A stretch of DNA of 64,000 nt, taken from the NCBI GenBank assembly GCA_024305405.1, contig JAKNDB010000110.1, positions 1,798,001 to 1,862,000 on the forward strand, in the 5' to 3' direction. Shown here piece by piece: positions 28,829 to 41,904 of the stretch. The position numbers and the translations under genes are program-made. The stretch is from Dirofilaria immitis. Its lineage: Eukaryota > Nematoda > Chromadorea > Rhabditida > Onchocercidae. Each line of letters starts with the position of its first letter. Positions within the stretch are counted from its first letter, which is position 1. Below the pieces are notes generated by a model, which saw nothing but the letters and a program-made list of their open reading frames with translations, ran no database searches and was not told the DNA's origin.

Positions 28829-31240
28829 TTAAACAACGTTATATTTGATTTTGATTACAACTGAAGTTATTAGAATTTTAAATGATAATAAAATTATCGA
28901 GATGCGGAAATAAAGCGGAATAATTTAAAATCAAATTTTGGTAAATCAGTGACAAATAATTATTACAAACTTTCAATTCTTCCTTTTTAGCTTTTTTTTA
29001 AAAATTTTCAATAGCATAAAAATATTTTATTATCATGTTTTGATAATTACGATATACAAATTTTATATAATATAAAATTATTACTGTTTATATGAAAGTT
29101 ATATAGAAATTTTATATTTCTGTCAGATACTATTCATTAACTTTTGTAATTTACAACATCTTCTTTTTCATTTCTTCCATATATTATCAAGAAAGCGACA
29201 TAAAAATCATATTACACATGAATTTCTAACCAGTGATTAAGAATGTTGGAATGCAATAATCAGCGGATTGAAATGAGGATATGGAGTATAGTTTCGAAGT
29301 GATAAATTGTGAATTGAAATTTACCAATTCAATATATTTTTGTATTATTGCATTTTACCCATTTTACCGGCGATTTTAAAAAACATATATTCTTGAAATT
29401 TTCTTACACTTTTAGTTGCTTCATTTTTCTGGAAATGCAAACATACTAAATAAATAAATAAGTTGTTTATTATTTATTCCAAGTGATATATTGAAGAAAT
29501 GCAAAAAAGATTGCCATTTTAAGTACATTTTCTAGCATGCATCGATTCCAAAATAAATCAAGCCAACATAATTGTTTTGACGAATTCAATTTTAATTGTT
29601 TAAATAATGAAATGAATTGGATAGGTAATATATTTTCGTGACTAAATTATGATTAAAATTCAAACAATTTTGTTACTAAAATATCCGAGTTAGGAAGCAA
29701 AAAATTTCGCATTTTTCATTTTCGAATATCCATCTTTCATTTTTGTGGCAATGAAATTGCATGAATGATCAATTTCATTTATATTTTGCACAAAAAGAAT
29801 TTTTATTTTCACTTATAGATTTGATTACTTAATAAACAGAATATTTTCTTATTCAAATTCTATTTTTATATGTATAAAATTATTCGTTTTATTTTCCTAA
29901 TGTATGCATCTTTTGACTTATAAATCAAAATTGGAAATCATAATATATTGAAATGTTAGTAGCAGTAGAAGACTGGAAAGTTAGCTAACATATATCAAAT
30001 TCCGTTTGAAAGCATCACTGCTTCGGTAAATGACTCTTTTAAAGTGCGACAACTCAAAATTCTCGAACTTGCCACTAGTATATGCCTTATCGTTTATATT
30101 TATTTTTATATTCGCTTGTTTCCTCTAGACCCTACAATTATTCTTCCATTCAAAAATCTGCCAAGAGGAAAAAAATTCCGTATAATGCTTTTGCTTTTAT
30201 GTTACATTATTCTCAAATTTTGCTCAGATATATCCATTATTGAAAACTAAAATGTAATCATTTTTAACCATCATAAATCCGTAGTGAAAAACGGATTTGA
30301 TAAATGACAGGAAATTTTGTTAAAAGCAATCAAGTCATTTTTTTTTATTTGTAACACTATTTGTAGAAATACATTTTTTTAAAGAGTACAATGAAGAATA
30401 GTACTGGAAAACGAAATTAATTAATCCAATATAATTTAATTGTAAGAGAACCTTTTCTTTAAGAAAAATTCAGTAAGAAAAAAATAAAACAAAAATTGGC
30501 GATACAGAAATTTTAACAAAATGTGTACTACTTCATTTCTGAATTAAGGATTTGGATGAAAAAAGTAACACAAAACTGCAATTCCATTTATTTGGGATAA
30601 ACATCTGAACAAAATTATGAAGTTGATTAAAACTTTGGCAATCATATTTAGTGAACGAATACGACTATTTATGAAATTACGTAATGCATAATCCATAATC
30701 CATTTTATGATGAAGACAAATAGTTAGTTAATTCATTAATACATAAAATTGCTTAACCCTTTCAATCAATATTATTCAAATATTTGTCTTCTATCAGAAA
30801 TTTTTAACCTTCACAAAATTTCCACCTAATATCGCTGTTGATTAATTACGAGTTATTTATGTTATAGATAATAGTGCAATTCTCGAATATTACATTGGGA
30901 CAGGTTCTTTAATTAAATAATCTCAAAATCAGCACTGAAAATGCATGTAAAGAATGAGTAAAAGAGTAATGTTCAGTTCTATAATCTTAAAAAAAAAGAT
31001 AAAGAGGATAATATAATTAAGTATACTATAAATAAATGGGATAGGAGAGCCAGGACCGGATAAAAATTCAAACAATATGGTGGAATCAATAAAATGAATG
31101 TTATTAGTCGAAGTAAACAAAAAAAATTGGTGATAATAGTCGGAAGTCAGTTAGCATATAGTAAAGATTGCGTGTTCAAAGGGTATGTATGGTTCGAATG
31201 AATTGACGAAGAAATATTGAAAGCTGAAAATAAAAAAATT

Positions 31241-31357
31241 AAAATTGATAATAATATCATAAAAATAATTGTTGGAAATGGTAATCAAATATAAGGACAA
31301 GATTGAAATTGATGATAACAACATAAAAATAATTGTTCGAAATAGCAATCAAACATA
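31241..31357. repeat. Two-copy tandem repeat, about 64-bp period
   Basis: Copy 1 31241-31294 and copy 2 31305-31357 share the block CATAAAAATAATTGTT followed by GAAAT.G.AATCAAA, with scattered substitutions and a short spacer. Confidence 0.7.
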
Positions 31358-33582
31358 ACATAATATAACATCGTGGAATGCAATGGAATAAGTATGATTA
31401 ATTAATGTGATGAGGATATCCAAGAAGAAATTGAAGTATTTTAATGGGAACAAATGATAATGATCATACTAATTATATAATTAAATACGCTAAAGGAAAA
31501 AATGTATTGAAACGAAGCAAAACAAGAACGAAAGAATTACAAAAATTCTTTTGAAAGTCAGATTTTTTTATTTCTAATTTTGGAGTTTGAAAAACAGAAT
31601 AATGATAAATATGAAAATTGAAGAAATACTGGAATTAAAGCAAGGCTGAAAGAGATAGTAATCGAGGTCTAAAAAATGATGAGAAAAAATGATATCTGCA
31701 GCGCGGGAAAAAGGGAGCAAATAAGAAATAAGCAAATATAACCTAATAGAAGTTGAACTAAATGTTTTGAATAATTAATAAAAGTTCTAAAAAGTTGTAA
31801 ATCAAAAGTGCATCGTAAAAATAGCATGTCCCGGAGAAGAGATTTTGAAACGGTTAAGTGAAATTAATAATCTATTATATATATATATATGAATTCAAAT
31901 GGAATGGGAAATTAAAATCGAAATCCGGCCATTAGCAGGGGAAAAAGATTTAGCAATGGTATGCATCAATGGAATTTGAAATAGAGAAATATATATGTCA
32001 GCTGATAAAAGACAAAATGTAATAGTATGATAAAAGATATGGCGGAATGGAACTAACAAAAGAAAATATTATTGAAAAAGTGATTGCTACGAATTTAACA
32101 CAAGCAATGAGTCTGTATTTGAAAAAAATAGTGAAATTAGATTTGAATATAAGCAATTTGGCTTAACAATTAATTAACAAATGAACAATTCTTGTGATTC
32201 CATATTGCTAAGGACAAAAAGCGATTACGAATCCTGCATTAACCGATATCGATAATGATAATAAACCCTTTTCATGAGTGATAGGAATTATTGAAGAAGA
32301 GATCGTTGAGTGAATGACTGTATGATTATTGAGTTCGATTCGCAAGGGAGTTTTAATTAAAATAGAGAAAATAAAAATCTAATTAGTTGCATGATAAGTT
32401 GAATAAACAAGTCGATATATGGAGAGCAATAGCGAAATAAGCGAAGGAATAAGTGATATTATGGCTGAGTTATGTTATCATGGAAAAAACAACGGAAGGA
32501 CTGTAATCAAAGTTTCAAATCATAAATTAAAAGACTATCATCAATTGATAGCAAATGTCGTTTGTGTCAACAAACTGATTATCTTCTGAATGTCTTTATG
32601 AAAATCGCACGAATTGTTTTTAAATTATTATTATCATCAAAAATAAATTAGCTGATAATTTTATTTTAGCAACAGCTTGTGTCTCTTATGAAAAAATGAT
32701 TATAATAAATAAGAAAATGCAAAATGTACTATGAAGTAAAAAGAAAAAATTTAAATACTTTAAGATTTCTGTACGCAAGCTGATAAAAATCTAATTATAA
32801 CATCCAGGTTTCGCAGCAATTAAAGCAACGAAAAATAAATTTGGGAAATCGCTTATAGATAAATAGCGAAAATGAAATACTGGCATGAAAATAACGGAGA
32901 ATAACTTCCCTAGAAGTTCAAAAAACAAAAGAAATTATACCGTAAATCCGATTAAACGCTGCAGATTTGTTGAAATTCAGAATAATAAACCTGGTCGGGA
33001 TTCTGGATTCTTATCAATCTTAAGATCTTGCACTAATAACAATTATCCTTTTTTTTCTTTTTATTCATCCAGAGAATTCAGGCATCTGAGAAAATATCCT
33101 TCTTCCGGAAATCTTAGATCAATACTTTAACAATAAGTGAAATTCTGAAACTGCGGTCCAAAATATTTGTTTTCCAAATGGTTGGTTAAGTATTTTGCAC
33201 AATAATTTTTTTTGAAGAGTCTAAAACAGTTATGTGCAAAAGTATTTTCTTTCATTTTTGCAATAGCCAAAAAAATTCGATAAATAAAAATAAGTGAATA
33301 CATTATTTTTTTGATACATATATTTTTAACATTTCAGAAACGAAACTTTAACCTCGATTGTTTTTCTATATTTTATGTCATATGTTGCTTATCGTAATCA
33401 ATTAAGCCTGGACTTTTCAGTTTGATTTTTCAAATTGACTTCTTTACTAAATGAAACAATAGAATATTATAATTGGGATGTCAATGAGAATGAATATATT
33501 GTTTGAATTTTTGGCAAATATATAAAATAAGTTAATTGATAAAACACCACCAGGAATTACGAAGAACTAATCGTTTCTTAAT

Positions 33583-33799
33583 AAGTAAAACCTTCCCAGA
33601 AGCTGAAAGTTTTCGATTCTGGAAAGGAGTATGGCTGCAAAACTGAAAATGTGATTCAACACGGGAAAAGTTACGGATATTACGGATTGGCAGATTGGGA
33701 GTCCTTTCACGGTTCGGTTTATGATTTGGTGGTTTTTCAGGTAAGGTTAAGTGGTATTGATTTCACTATATTGACTTTTAAAAATTAAAAAGTATTAAG
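33583..33799 (+). other. Coding-like open stretch without start
   Basis: A plus-strand frame of about 72 codons with unusually protein-like composition (KVFDSGKEYGCKTENV, SYGYYGLADWESFHG). It is visibly GC-richer than its surroundings over 33600-33740. A donor-like CAG|GTAAGG lies at about 33739. There is no initiator ATG and no partner exon, so it could be an isolated exon, a pseudogene fragment or chance. Confidence 0.25.
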
Positions 33800-35029
33800 T
33801 AAAATTTATTTTCGGTGGGGACAAAGAAAGGAAATAAGCTTAATAACAGAAGGGCAAAAATAGGAATGGCTCGAAAAAGGTGGAGAATATAGCATACTAA
33901 CTTTCGAAAATAGGAAATCCAATCATCACTTTGGAAAATCGAATCATCATAGTTTGGACAAATAAAAATATAATATCATCCAAAGAAACTCAAGACAATA
34001 TCAATTGCTAAAACTTTTGAGGGACATTGAACTTCTTTAAAAGATAATCAGAATTAAGAAAAGTTAAATAAAAAGTAGAAAGTTAAATTTATAGTGCAAG
34101 TAATATCAGTGATTATGTAATTCATGAAATTATAAATTTCAATGTTTATTCACTTTTCTTTATTTCTTGTTTCTTATTTTACGCTGAAGAAGTTTTATAT
34201 TTCTTTCCAAATTAATTAAATCAATCATTGATCATTATTTCAAAAAAACAAATTTTTTCTTGAGTGGAAAAAAGTGGGATAAGAAAGCGATATATTAAAT
34301 AAATGATTAAGACTCAAGTGGCATATGGCTAACAGCCTAAAATGTTTGGCCAATAAAGATGATGTCCTTAATATCCTTAGTGTTTTATAGCATTTCATCA
34401 CTTATCAACAATTACTAATCACAAAAGATATTAATGCCTTTTGCTTCTGAAGCAAATGAAAGGATTTTTTCTTTGTAATAAATTGTTTGTTTGTTTATTT
34501 TTTGGTGACTAAATCGTTTGTTTGTTCGTTATTATTGCTAATTATACAAAGGCATTCCTTTATTTTTATCGTTTTTAACATATTAATTAAAGATAGTGCT
34601 TTGCTAATGAAAATATCTTATACCTTTATATAAAAAAATATTTTTCCAATAGCTATTCTTCGTTTTATTTGGTGCAATATTTAATCATTATAGGCTTAAA
34701 ATTGGTTTTAAATTATTATACATATAATGGAGATAAAGAATTAAGATGTCAACAAAAGGAATGATAAATGGGGAGTAGTAGATTTAAATATTTTGAAGTT
34801 ATTTTTATTATTTTGTGTTTCAAGGATTTTATTAAACGAAGCAGAAAAAAATAATGTATGTTTTTAAAAGAACTGGATTTATATTTCTCGAGAACTACGA
34901 TTTAAATTCTCAAATTCAAGTTTGTAAATTGAAACATTCTTAACTGACAATATATTTGCCAAATATTCCCAACAGATACAGATTTTTTTAAACGAGTATA
35001 TATATATAGAAATAAATTGAAAGTTTTAA

Positions 35030-35255
35030 GCAATAAAATTCACAATTTCCTGTAAATAAAATAAAAGTTAAATTTACCAAGACGAAATGTAAAAATTGAA
35101 ATAGCATTTTTGCCACACAAAAATTTCAAACAAAAAATGGAATAATTCAATTTTTCGACTTCTCTTGGAGATATATGAGAATAAATTAAAAAGCAATAAA
35201 ATTCACAATTTTCTTAAATAAAATAAGAGTTAAATTTACCAAAACGAAATGTAAA
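35030..35255. repeat. Two-copy direct repeat, about 162-bp period
   Basis: Copies 35030-35094 and 35192-35255 both read AGCAATAAAATTCACAATTT followed by a shared AAATAAAATAA.AGTTAAA block ending in ACGAAATGTAAA, about 90% alike. Confidence 0.75.
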
Positions 35256-36369
35256 GTTTCAATTTGTTAAAGTCTTTAAACTTAATCAGTATATAAATCC
35301 ATCTGAAAAATAAATTAATAAGCAATTTATACTGTAATTTTAGGAAGTTTAAATTTTTAGAAAGCATCAATTAACGAAAGAGAACAGTTTGTTTCTTCCA
35401 AATAATGATCACAATCTTTCCTATTTTATTTATTTCTTTTAATTCTCCTGACATGCATAATTACTGAAATACGAGTGCATTCTTGAAACGATTAATTAAG
35501 CAATTTTTATTTCAACTTGAAACACATAAGCAGACTGGTACCATAGACACACACACACACACACAAATTAACATACACGCATACATACACACATCTGTAT
35601 CCTCTAACAAAATATTTTTCCTTTTACCTTTGCATGCATATTAAAATTTAATTAAGTTACGTTAACAACAAGGTTAAGTGATGAAAGATTAATGAAAGAG
35701 TCATTTTATTGGACATCATTGACAAAAAGCTGTTAAAATAATGATCAATTGTATAAAATATTGCAGTAACTATTTTCGGAAGTAATTTTAAAGCGGATAA
35801 ATCATCAAAGAACCATTCTTTTTATTGATTTCAGATTTTTTTTGTTGACGAACTATAAATATGAACAAGAAAAGCATTTTTGATCGATTTATATGAACAG
35901 ATTGAGAATTATGATATTTTTAAACAATTGATAATAACAATTTATATTATTTTCGGGATTGAATTAATTCAAAATATAATAAATTTGTTTGGCTAAAAAT
36001 TTTTCCGGGCTAAGAAAATCGCATTCATTTCACAATGAACTAAAATACTACTAATTTTTGTGTTTTATTTTTAGTGTAAATTTTGCTTGAGGCTTTGGAT
36101 GTCATAAAAATTTTATATATGTATTTGAAAAAAAATTTTAAAAATTAGGTTGATGTATTTTTGATTCACAAATAAATACGAATATATTGTAGTCATATTT
36201 CTTCATATTTCTTCTCTTATTTTTTACTAATGACTTATTCATTGTTAATTGAAATGGTTATTTTAGATAGGAAAAAATAATAATTTTGTTTTTTAAAAAG
36301 AGCAATCTGCAAAATTAGCGATACATTTACTGAGGTTAATCGCTAACGGATGCACAGCGCAGTGATGAA

Positions 36370-37160
36370 TTAAAAAGATTTTGTAAATGATGATAAAAGC
36401 TATTGAAGATGATGAAAGTGATAACTGGTTGTCGAAAATTAATATCAGCCAACTGGGAGTAATAACTGACACTGATTTAATTACAATTATAGGCGAAACA
36501 TCCGCAGAATTTTTTGTTACCCAAATTATGATTTTCGGGCATTTGAAATAAATTGAAAAGGTGAAAAACTCAACAAGTGATTGGTTCTCATTTTGGAATA
36601 TTATCTTCTCTTATCTCATTGCAACAAATAATCTTTCTAGATCGAATATTAATGTATGAAGAAGAAATTATACGCAACAGCTGATTGTTACTACTAATCT
36701 AATAATTGAGAGACAAGAAATTCTAAAACCACTTCCCAAATTTGAATTTGTACCAAAAATAAGATCATTAATTAGTGATCCGTTATCGCAGTTGTCGCAA
36801 CAACTTATTAAATCCTAATGATTAAAAGTTGTAATACCTTCAGTCGATATTGGTTAACAGAATGGTTCCATTCAATCATAGAATCAATACTTCAAAAAAT
36901 AAAATGAATTTTCACCAACTATTCGAATAAGTAGTGAAACTTACAAAATACAATTACTCACTGAATTCTGAAACAGTAATTTTTACAGTACACGAATATA
37001 ACAACCTATTTTTTGAGTTGACAAAATTGTATTATTTGTCGATGCTCAACGTTTGATTGATTGCAGCGTGCACGCATATAATTGTAATGATTTAAAATTT
37101 ATGATTCAAGATTACGATCAATTTTATTCTTATCCTATGTACACAAATTTAGCATAACAA
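36370..37160 (+). pseudogene. Possible decayed coding fragments, unidentified
   Basis: Three short plus-strand stretches in different frames have protein-like composition. The first runs from an ATG near 36386 for about 54 codons (SDNWLSKINISQLGVITD). The second, around 36560-36820, is joined across a one-base shift (LMYEEEIIRNS then EILKPLPKFEFVPKIR). The third, around 37023-37158, includes VDAQRLIDCSVHAYN. They are separated by stops and shifts. I recognise no family. An old mobile-element or transferred fragment is possible, but chance frames in AT-rich DNA are a real alternative. Confidence 0.2.
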
Positions 37161-40100
37161 CGATTATATATATTCAAGTAGAAAATGGTGGTAATTTTGA
37201 GGAGGATAAATTAAATGGAGAAATTAATAATTAATCCTAATGAATAGCTTGCAAGCTGTTTGAGAATAATTAAATTGAAATTTAATATTTTTTAAAAGGA
37301 GGAAAAATAATTCATACATTGAAAAATAACAAATGTCAAAAAATATTTCTTTTCAGAATCCCAGTAGAAGCCTTTTGCTCTTTTAACTCCGTTTATTGAC
37401 TGACATCAATCTAACAATAGGCATCACTTTTCATCGATCACTCTCGAAGAGACCCTCTTCTCCACCCTAAAAAGATTTTTTTTTTTAAACTACATATGGT
37501 CCAAGAATTTTTTAATCTAGCGAACTCAAAATAAAAATTTGATATTTTTGCGAAATTTAAATTCCGCTAAATTCTCAAATAGAAGCTACCAAATGAAATT
37601 TAATAAGGAAATATTTCAGTAGCAGAATATAATTTAATCTGAAAAACTTAATAAAAGTTCTTTTAATTTAGACAGCTGTTTCTCCATTTTTCCCTAGACT
37701 ATCCTTCCATTATTATAATAGAATCTTATTATATACGAAATAAAATTTTATTAAAATCTCGAAAAATGAAATTTTTTTCTTACTTAATAGCACCAATTAC
37801 CATCAAACTCAATATCGTTTGATGCTAAATTCGCTAAAATTCAAATTGTCGCAGCATTTTTCTTTCTTTTTATGCGAATAAAATACAATTTAGTATTACA
37901 GCAAACTTTTATTTTCCTTCGTTTCTTTCCCTATAGATATATATATATCTTATTATTATATTTTTTTTTCTTCTATTTCAATGCTCTTCTTATCAATTTC
38001 TCAATTAATTCAAAATAATAAAGATAAATGAAACCAGTAGGCTATAGGATTAGACAAGGAGAGAGAGAGAGGGAAGGAGGGAGAGAGAGAGGAAAAGAAG
38101 GCTCATTTTTATTATTTATTTTATTAGCACAGAAAAATTTGTTTTAGATAATTAAATAATGCTAAAATTTGATAATATTTTGGAGTATGTAAAAGAGACG
38201 GGAATGCGAGAAGAGGGATTATCGATTGGTTTAGTCATATTTCAATTTATCAGTGATTCCTTTCATCTAATAAATAAAACAAGTTGTTACTTTAAATTCT
38301 TAATTCTTCATTGCTATTCAATAGAAGATTAATATGATATAATTAATGCGATTATCTATACATATATATTCACCTGTGAAACATCTGAATGCATTATATG
38401 TGGTACGGAAGCAGATTTTAACGAACTTGGTAGGACAAAAGTAGGAATTCTCGGAAAAAGGGTTTGGTCATTGAAATGAGAACAATTGACCATCCCAGTA
38501 GAAAGCATTTCTTGGAAAAAATTTTAAAATTTCATTAAAATATTTTATGAACTTGTATCGTCAGAAATTTGAATTGGATTCTAAAAGATTCTTCGCCTTT
38601 AAATTTTTAATTAAAAAAGAAAGAAATATAGTAGGAAATTTCATTTTATAAATCTGCGACAGAGACGCAATTTCCTTTGTAGAAATTGAAAATGAAGGAA
38701 CTTAAATTCAGGAAATTTAAACGAATAAATTAATTTTAAATTAGATAAATTTATCAGATGGATAAATTTATTTTAAGTTCGGATAAATCAAGAAAATTTA
38801 TGTTTTAAGGATAATTTAATCTTTCCTATTAAAATCAAAGAGGTATTTTAAACTTAAAAAAGACGGATCAATTTGAAATCAAATAGTGGTGAATAAAGTA
38901 ACTTCAAAATATGATCAAAATTTAATTACATAAGTTTAATTACAAGCAACCTTTTTTATATTATAATATGGCAATAAGATTGTTTGAATTTAAAAGGAAT
39001 TAAATGAATTCATCAAATTACGGCAAAAGTAGATTTCGTTTGGCAGTTATCCGGGCAGATTGGCATCGTTCCCAGTTTAATATGGAGAAATATATGCACT
39101 ATATATTTTGCTTACAGATTTAAATATGCTCTCCAATTTCATCTAGTATTTTTATGCTAATGGGAAAATACAATCATTTTCCGTTTGAACAAATAATTTT
39201 TCTTTTTTTTAATGACTAATAGGTAGGCCATTTTGAAAATTTGATATGCAATTTATGAATCTTAAATGATTCTAGCAAGAATGACGTAAATTTTGTACGT
39301 TAATTTATAAAAGAATTTTATATGTCGTGTTATAATGCTTATCATTATTGGTATGATTTATTACTGGCAAATTTTTTAATCGATCATAATATATTTTCGT
39401 ATGAAAAAAGAGTAATAAAATTAAGCGAAACTGAATTGATAATATGCGAAGAAAATAAAAGCGGAAACTTGAAAACAATTGTGTCCTTTGTAATCATATG
39501 GATGATTCTGGAAATGAAACATTTGAATTTCTGCCTTCGATATTATTTCGCAATGAAATTTGTATAAAGTTAAAATTAATTCAATTCAAATATCACTATT
39601 TACAACTAATTTGATATCTTGCAAAGAGACACTACGGGAGCATTTATTAATCAAAGCTTATCAAATAGATTTAAAAATTAGGAAACAAAATTTTCATACT
39701 AATTCTTTTCTAATTAGTTCAATTATTATATGCAAATGATTAAAGGTTAAAAATTTCTGCAGATCGAAAAGAACGTACAGCATTTGTTCCATTATATATT
39801 TTCAAATATTCTTTCCATTAAATCACATAACAATATATTTCATAGTTTGTGCTATAAGTGGAATTTTTTAAAGGAAAAAAATCACACTAGTGAATCCCGA
39901 AATAATTACTGAAATCGAGATTAATTGAAAAGAATGACATTTACCATATGCAAGAAGAATACAAGCTTTTATCTTTTCCCATCGAAAAATCATTCATATC
40001 TTATTTCTACCTATAAAGAAAGATTTTTGTTCAGTATTAACAGCTATCAGACCTTAAATTTTATTGTATTTAAGTTGACCTTTACTCCCGGATGCAAGAA

Positions 40101-41768
40101 TTTATAAATTAAATTATGGAAAACACGTATGTTATGCAAATGGTAGCAAATTTTCGGTTCAGAAAATATACACATACAGCACGAAGACTTTTCGGGAAAC
40201 TATGATGATATTTTAAAGCAGAATTTTATCACTATCCATACTGATCTTTTATTCTCTCATACAAAATCTCATAAAATTATTGCAACTGTTAAAAAATCTT
40301 CTGTATACTTTGTAATGAAATGAAAGTTAATTGGCTAAGACTCAAAATTTATTTAATATTTTAATACCTCGTTTCAAATGAATTTAGCGTAAATGATAAA
40401 TTTTAAAGAAATTTTAAAATTACTTAATCACTTCTTTTCCTCTTAAATTTTTCGTAACAACTTAATGAAGAAAAAGTACCCCATAATAAAGTATAATAAG
40501 CCAATTAAATAATGAGCCAAAGAATTCAGGATAACTAAGAAAAGACCTCAAAAGGTATTTCGGCATAATCGATTCTAAATATAATTATGGCTGTTATTAA
40601 ATATATTCCTTTAAAATTTAAGCTGTAATTTCTTTTTTTCAAATGTAATTTCTGAGTTAATTAAAAATGTATGAAAATACATTAAAAATCCAATTAAATT
40701 CACAAATATTATCGAATAATGCCGAAAGAGATTCTCAGGGACAAAGTATTCACATAATGCTGGCACATGCAATTTTCTCGAATTTCGAAATGAAATGCAG
40801 TGTCATCCATTTCAATTTTTAATGACCGATGAATATGATCTGCCGTACTTCAGTATCTAGTATTTCAGTAGATCGTACTTCAGTTCTATCATCATTTCCT
40901 TAAATGCACCAATGGAAAATCAAATAAGTTTTACGATGTTTGCTTGAATATTATGAAAATCCTTTTAGAAGAATCCTTTGTCCATCGTCTTTTCGGGATT
41001 CAATTTTAAAATTTCCTCGTCTAGCACTTTTTGTTTCATCGTCTACACGGCAAGTTCTCGATATTGAGAACTTTCATCTGTATAAAGATAATTTTTCAAG
41101 AATAGATTTCCATTATCAAACGATTAAAATTGCAAGTTAGAGCGAATTTATAGATGTCTAAAGTGTAATCTTGACTATAAAATAGTTGTAGAAAATTCTT
41201 CGTTTAAGTACTGGCTTCTTACTTTATCACTTTATCAAATGTGGTTAGCTATATCAAGACTTGACAGTAATAAATCGAAATTTAGTTCTTTGAACAGATA
41301 AGAAAAATATTTCACATTGTCTTGTCTTTTAAAAGATAAAGCAGCATCAAAAATGATAAATGTTGAATGAATTTATTACGTTGGTCATATCTGCACGCGT
41401 AAATCTCGAGTTTTTATGTAATCATGAAGTTCATTCATTCAGGAAATTCTAATAATTATGATTTGCAACTATTTCATAAATATATTGCCATTGAAATAAA
41501 GATTTTGAAAAAGTGTTACGTATCTTATGATAATTTCCTGAATTATTACTACGGCAGTTGAATCGATATCAGATATACATTTATATACTATAGTATTATC
41601 CTATTTTTATCAATGATTAATAGTTTATTATTATTATATTTCTTGAAGTATTCAAATTAATCTTTAACAAATTCTTCCTCATCAGAAACAGAAAAAAATT
41701 AATTTTTCCTATATTTGAAATAAGTTAATTACAATTTACATGTGGCATTCTTAGGTTACATCATAATT

Positions 41769-41904
41769 GAAGGAGAGAGAGAGAGAGAGAAAAACAGGAA
41801 TAGGGAAAGAGGAAGAGGTAGCGAAAAAGAAAGAAGAAGAGAAAAAGAGTGAGAAAGAAGAAGGGGACAAGAGAAAGAGAGAGAAAAGAAAAGAGAAAGA
41901 GATG
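41769..41904 (+). repeat. Purine (GA-rich) tract
   Basis: About 135 bp almost entirely of A and G on the plus strand, opening with a (GA)n run and continuing as mixed AAAG/GAAG motifs. Confidence 0.85.

Noticed and set aside
30929..33130. Several 60-80-residue open frames
   Set aside because: Hydrophobic Ile/Phe-rich or Lys/Asn-rich frames with no motif or splice context; expected by chance in this composition.
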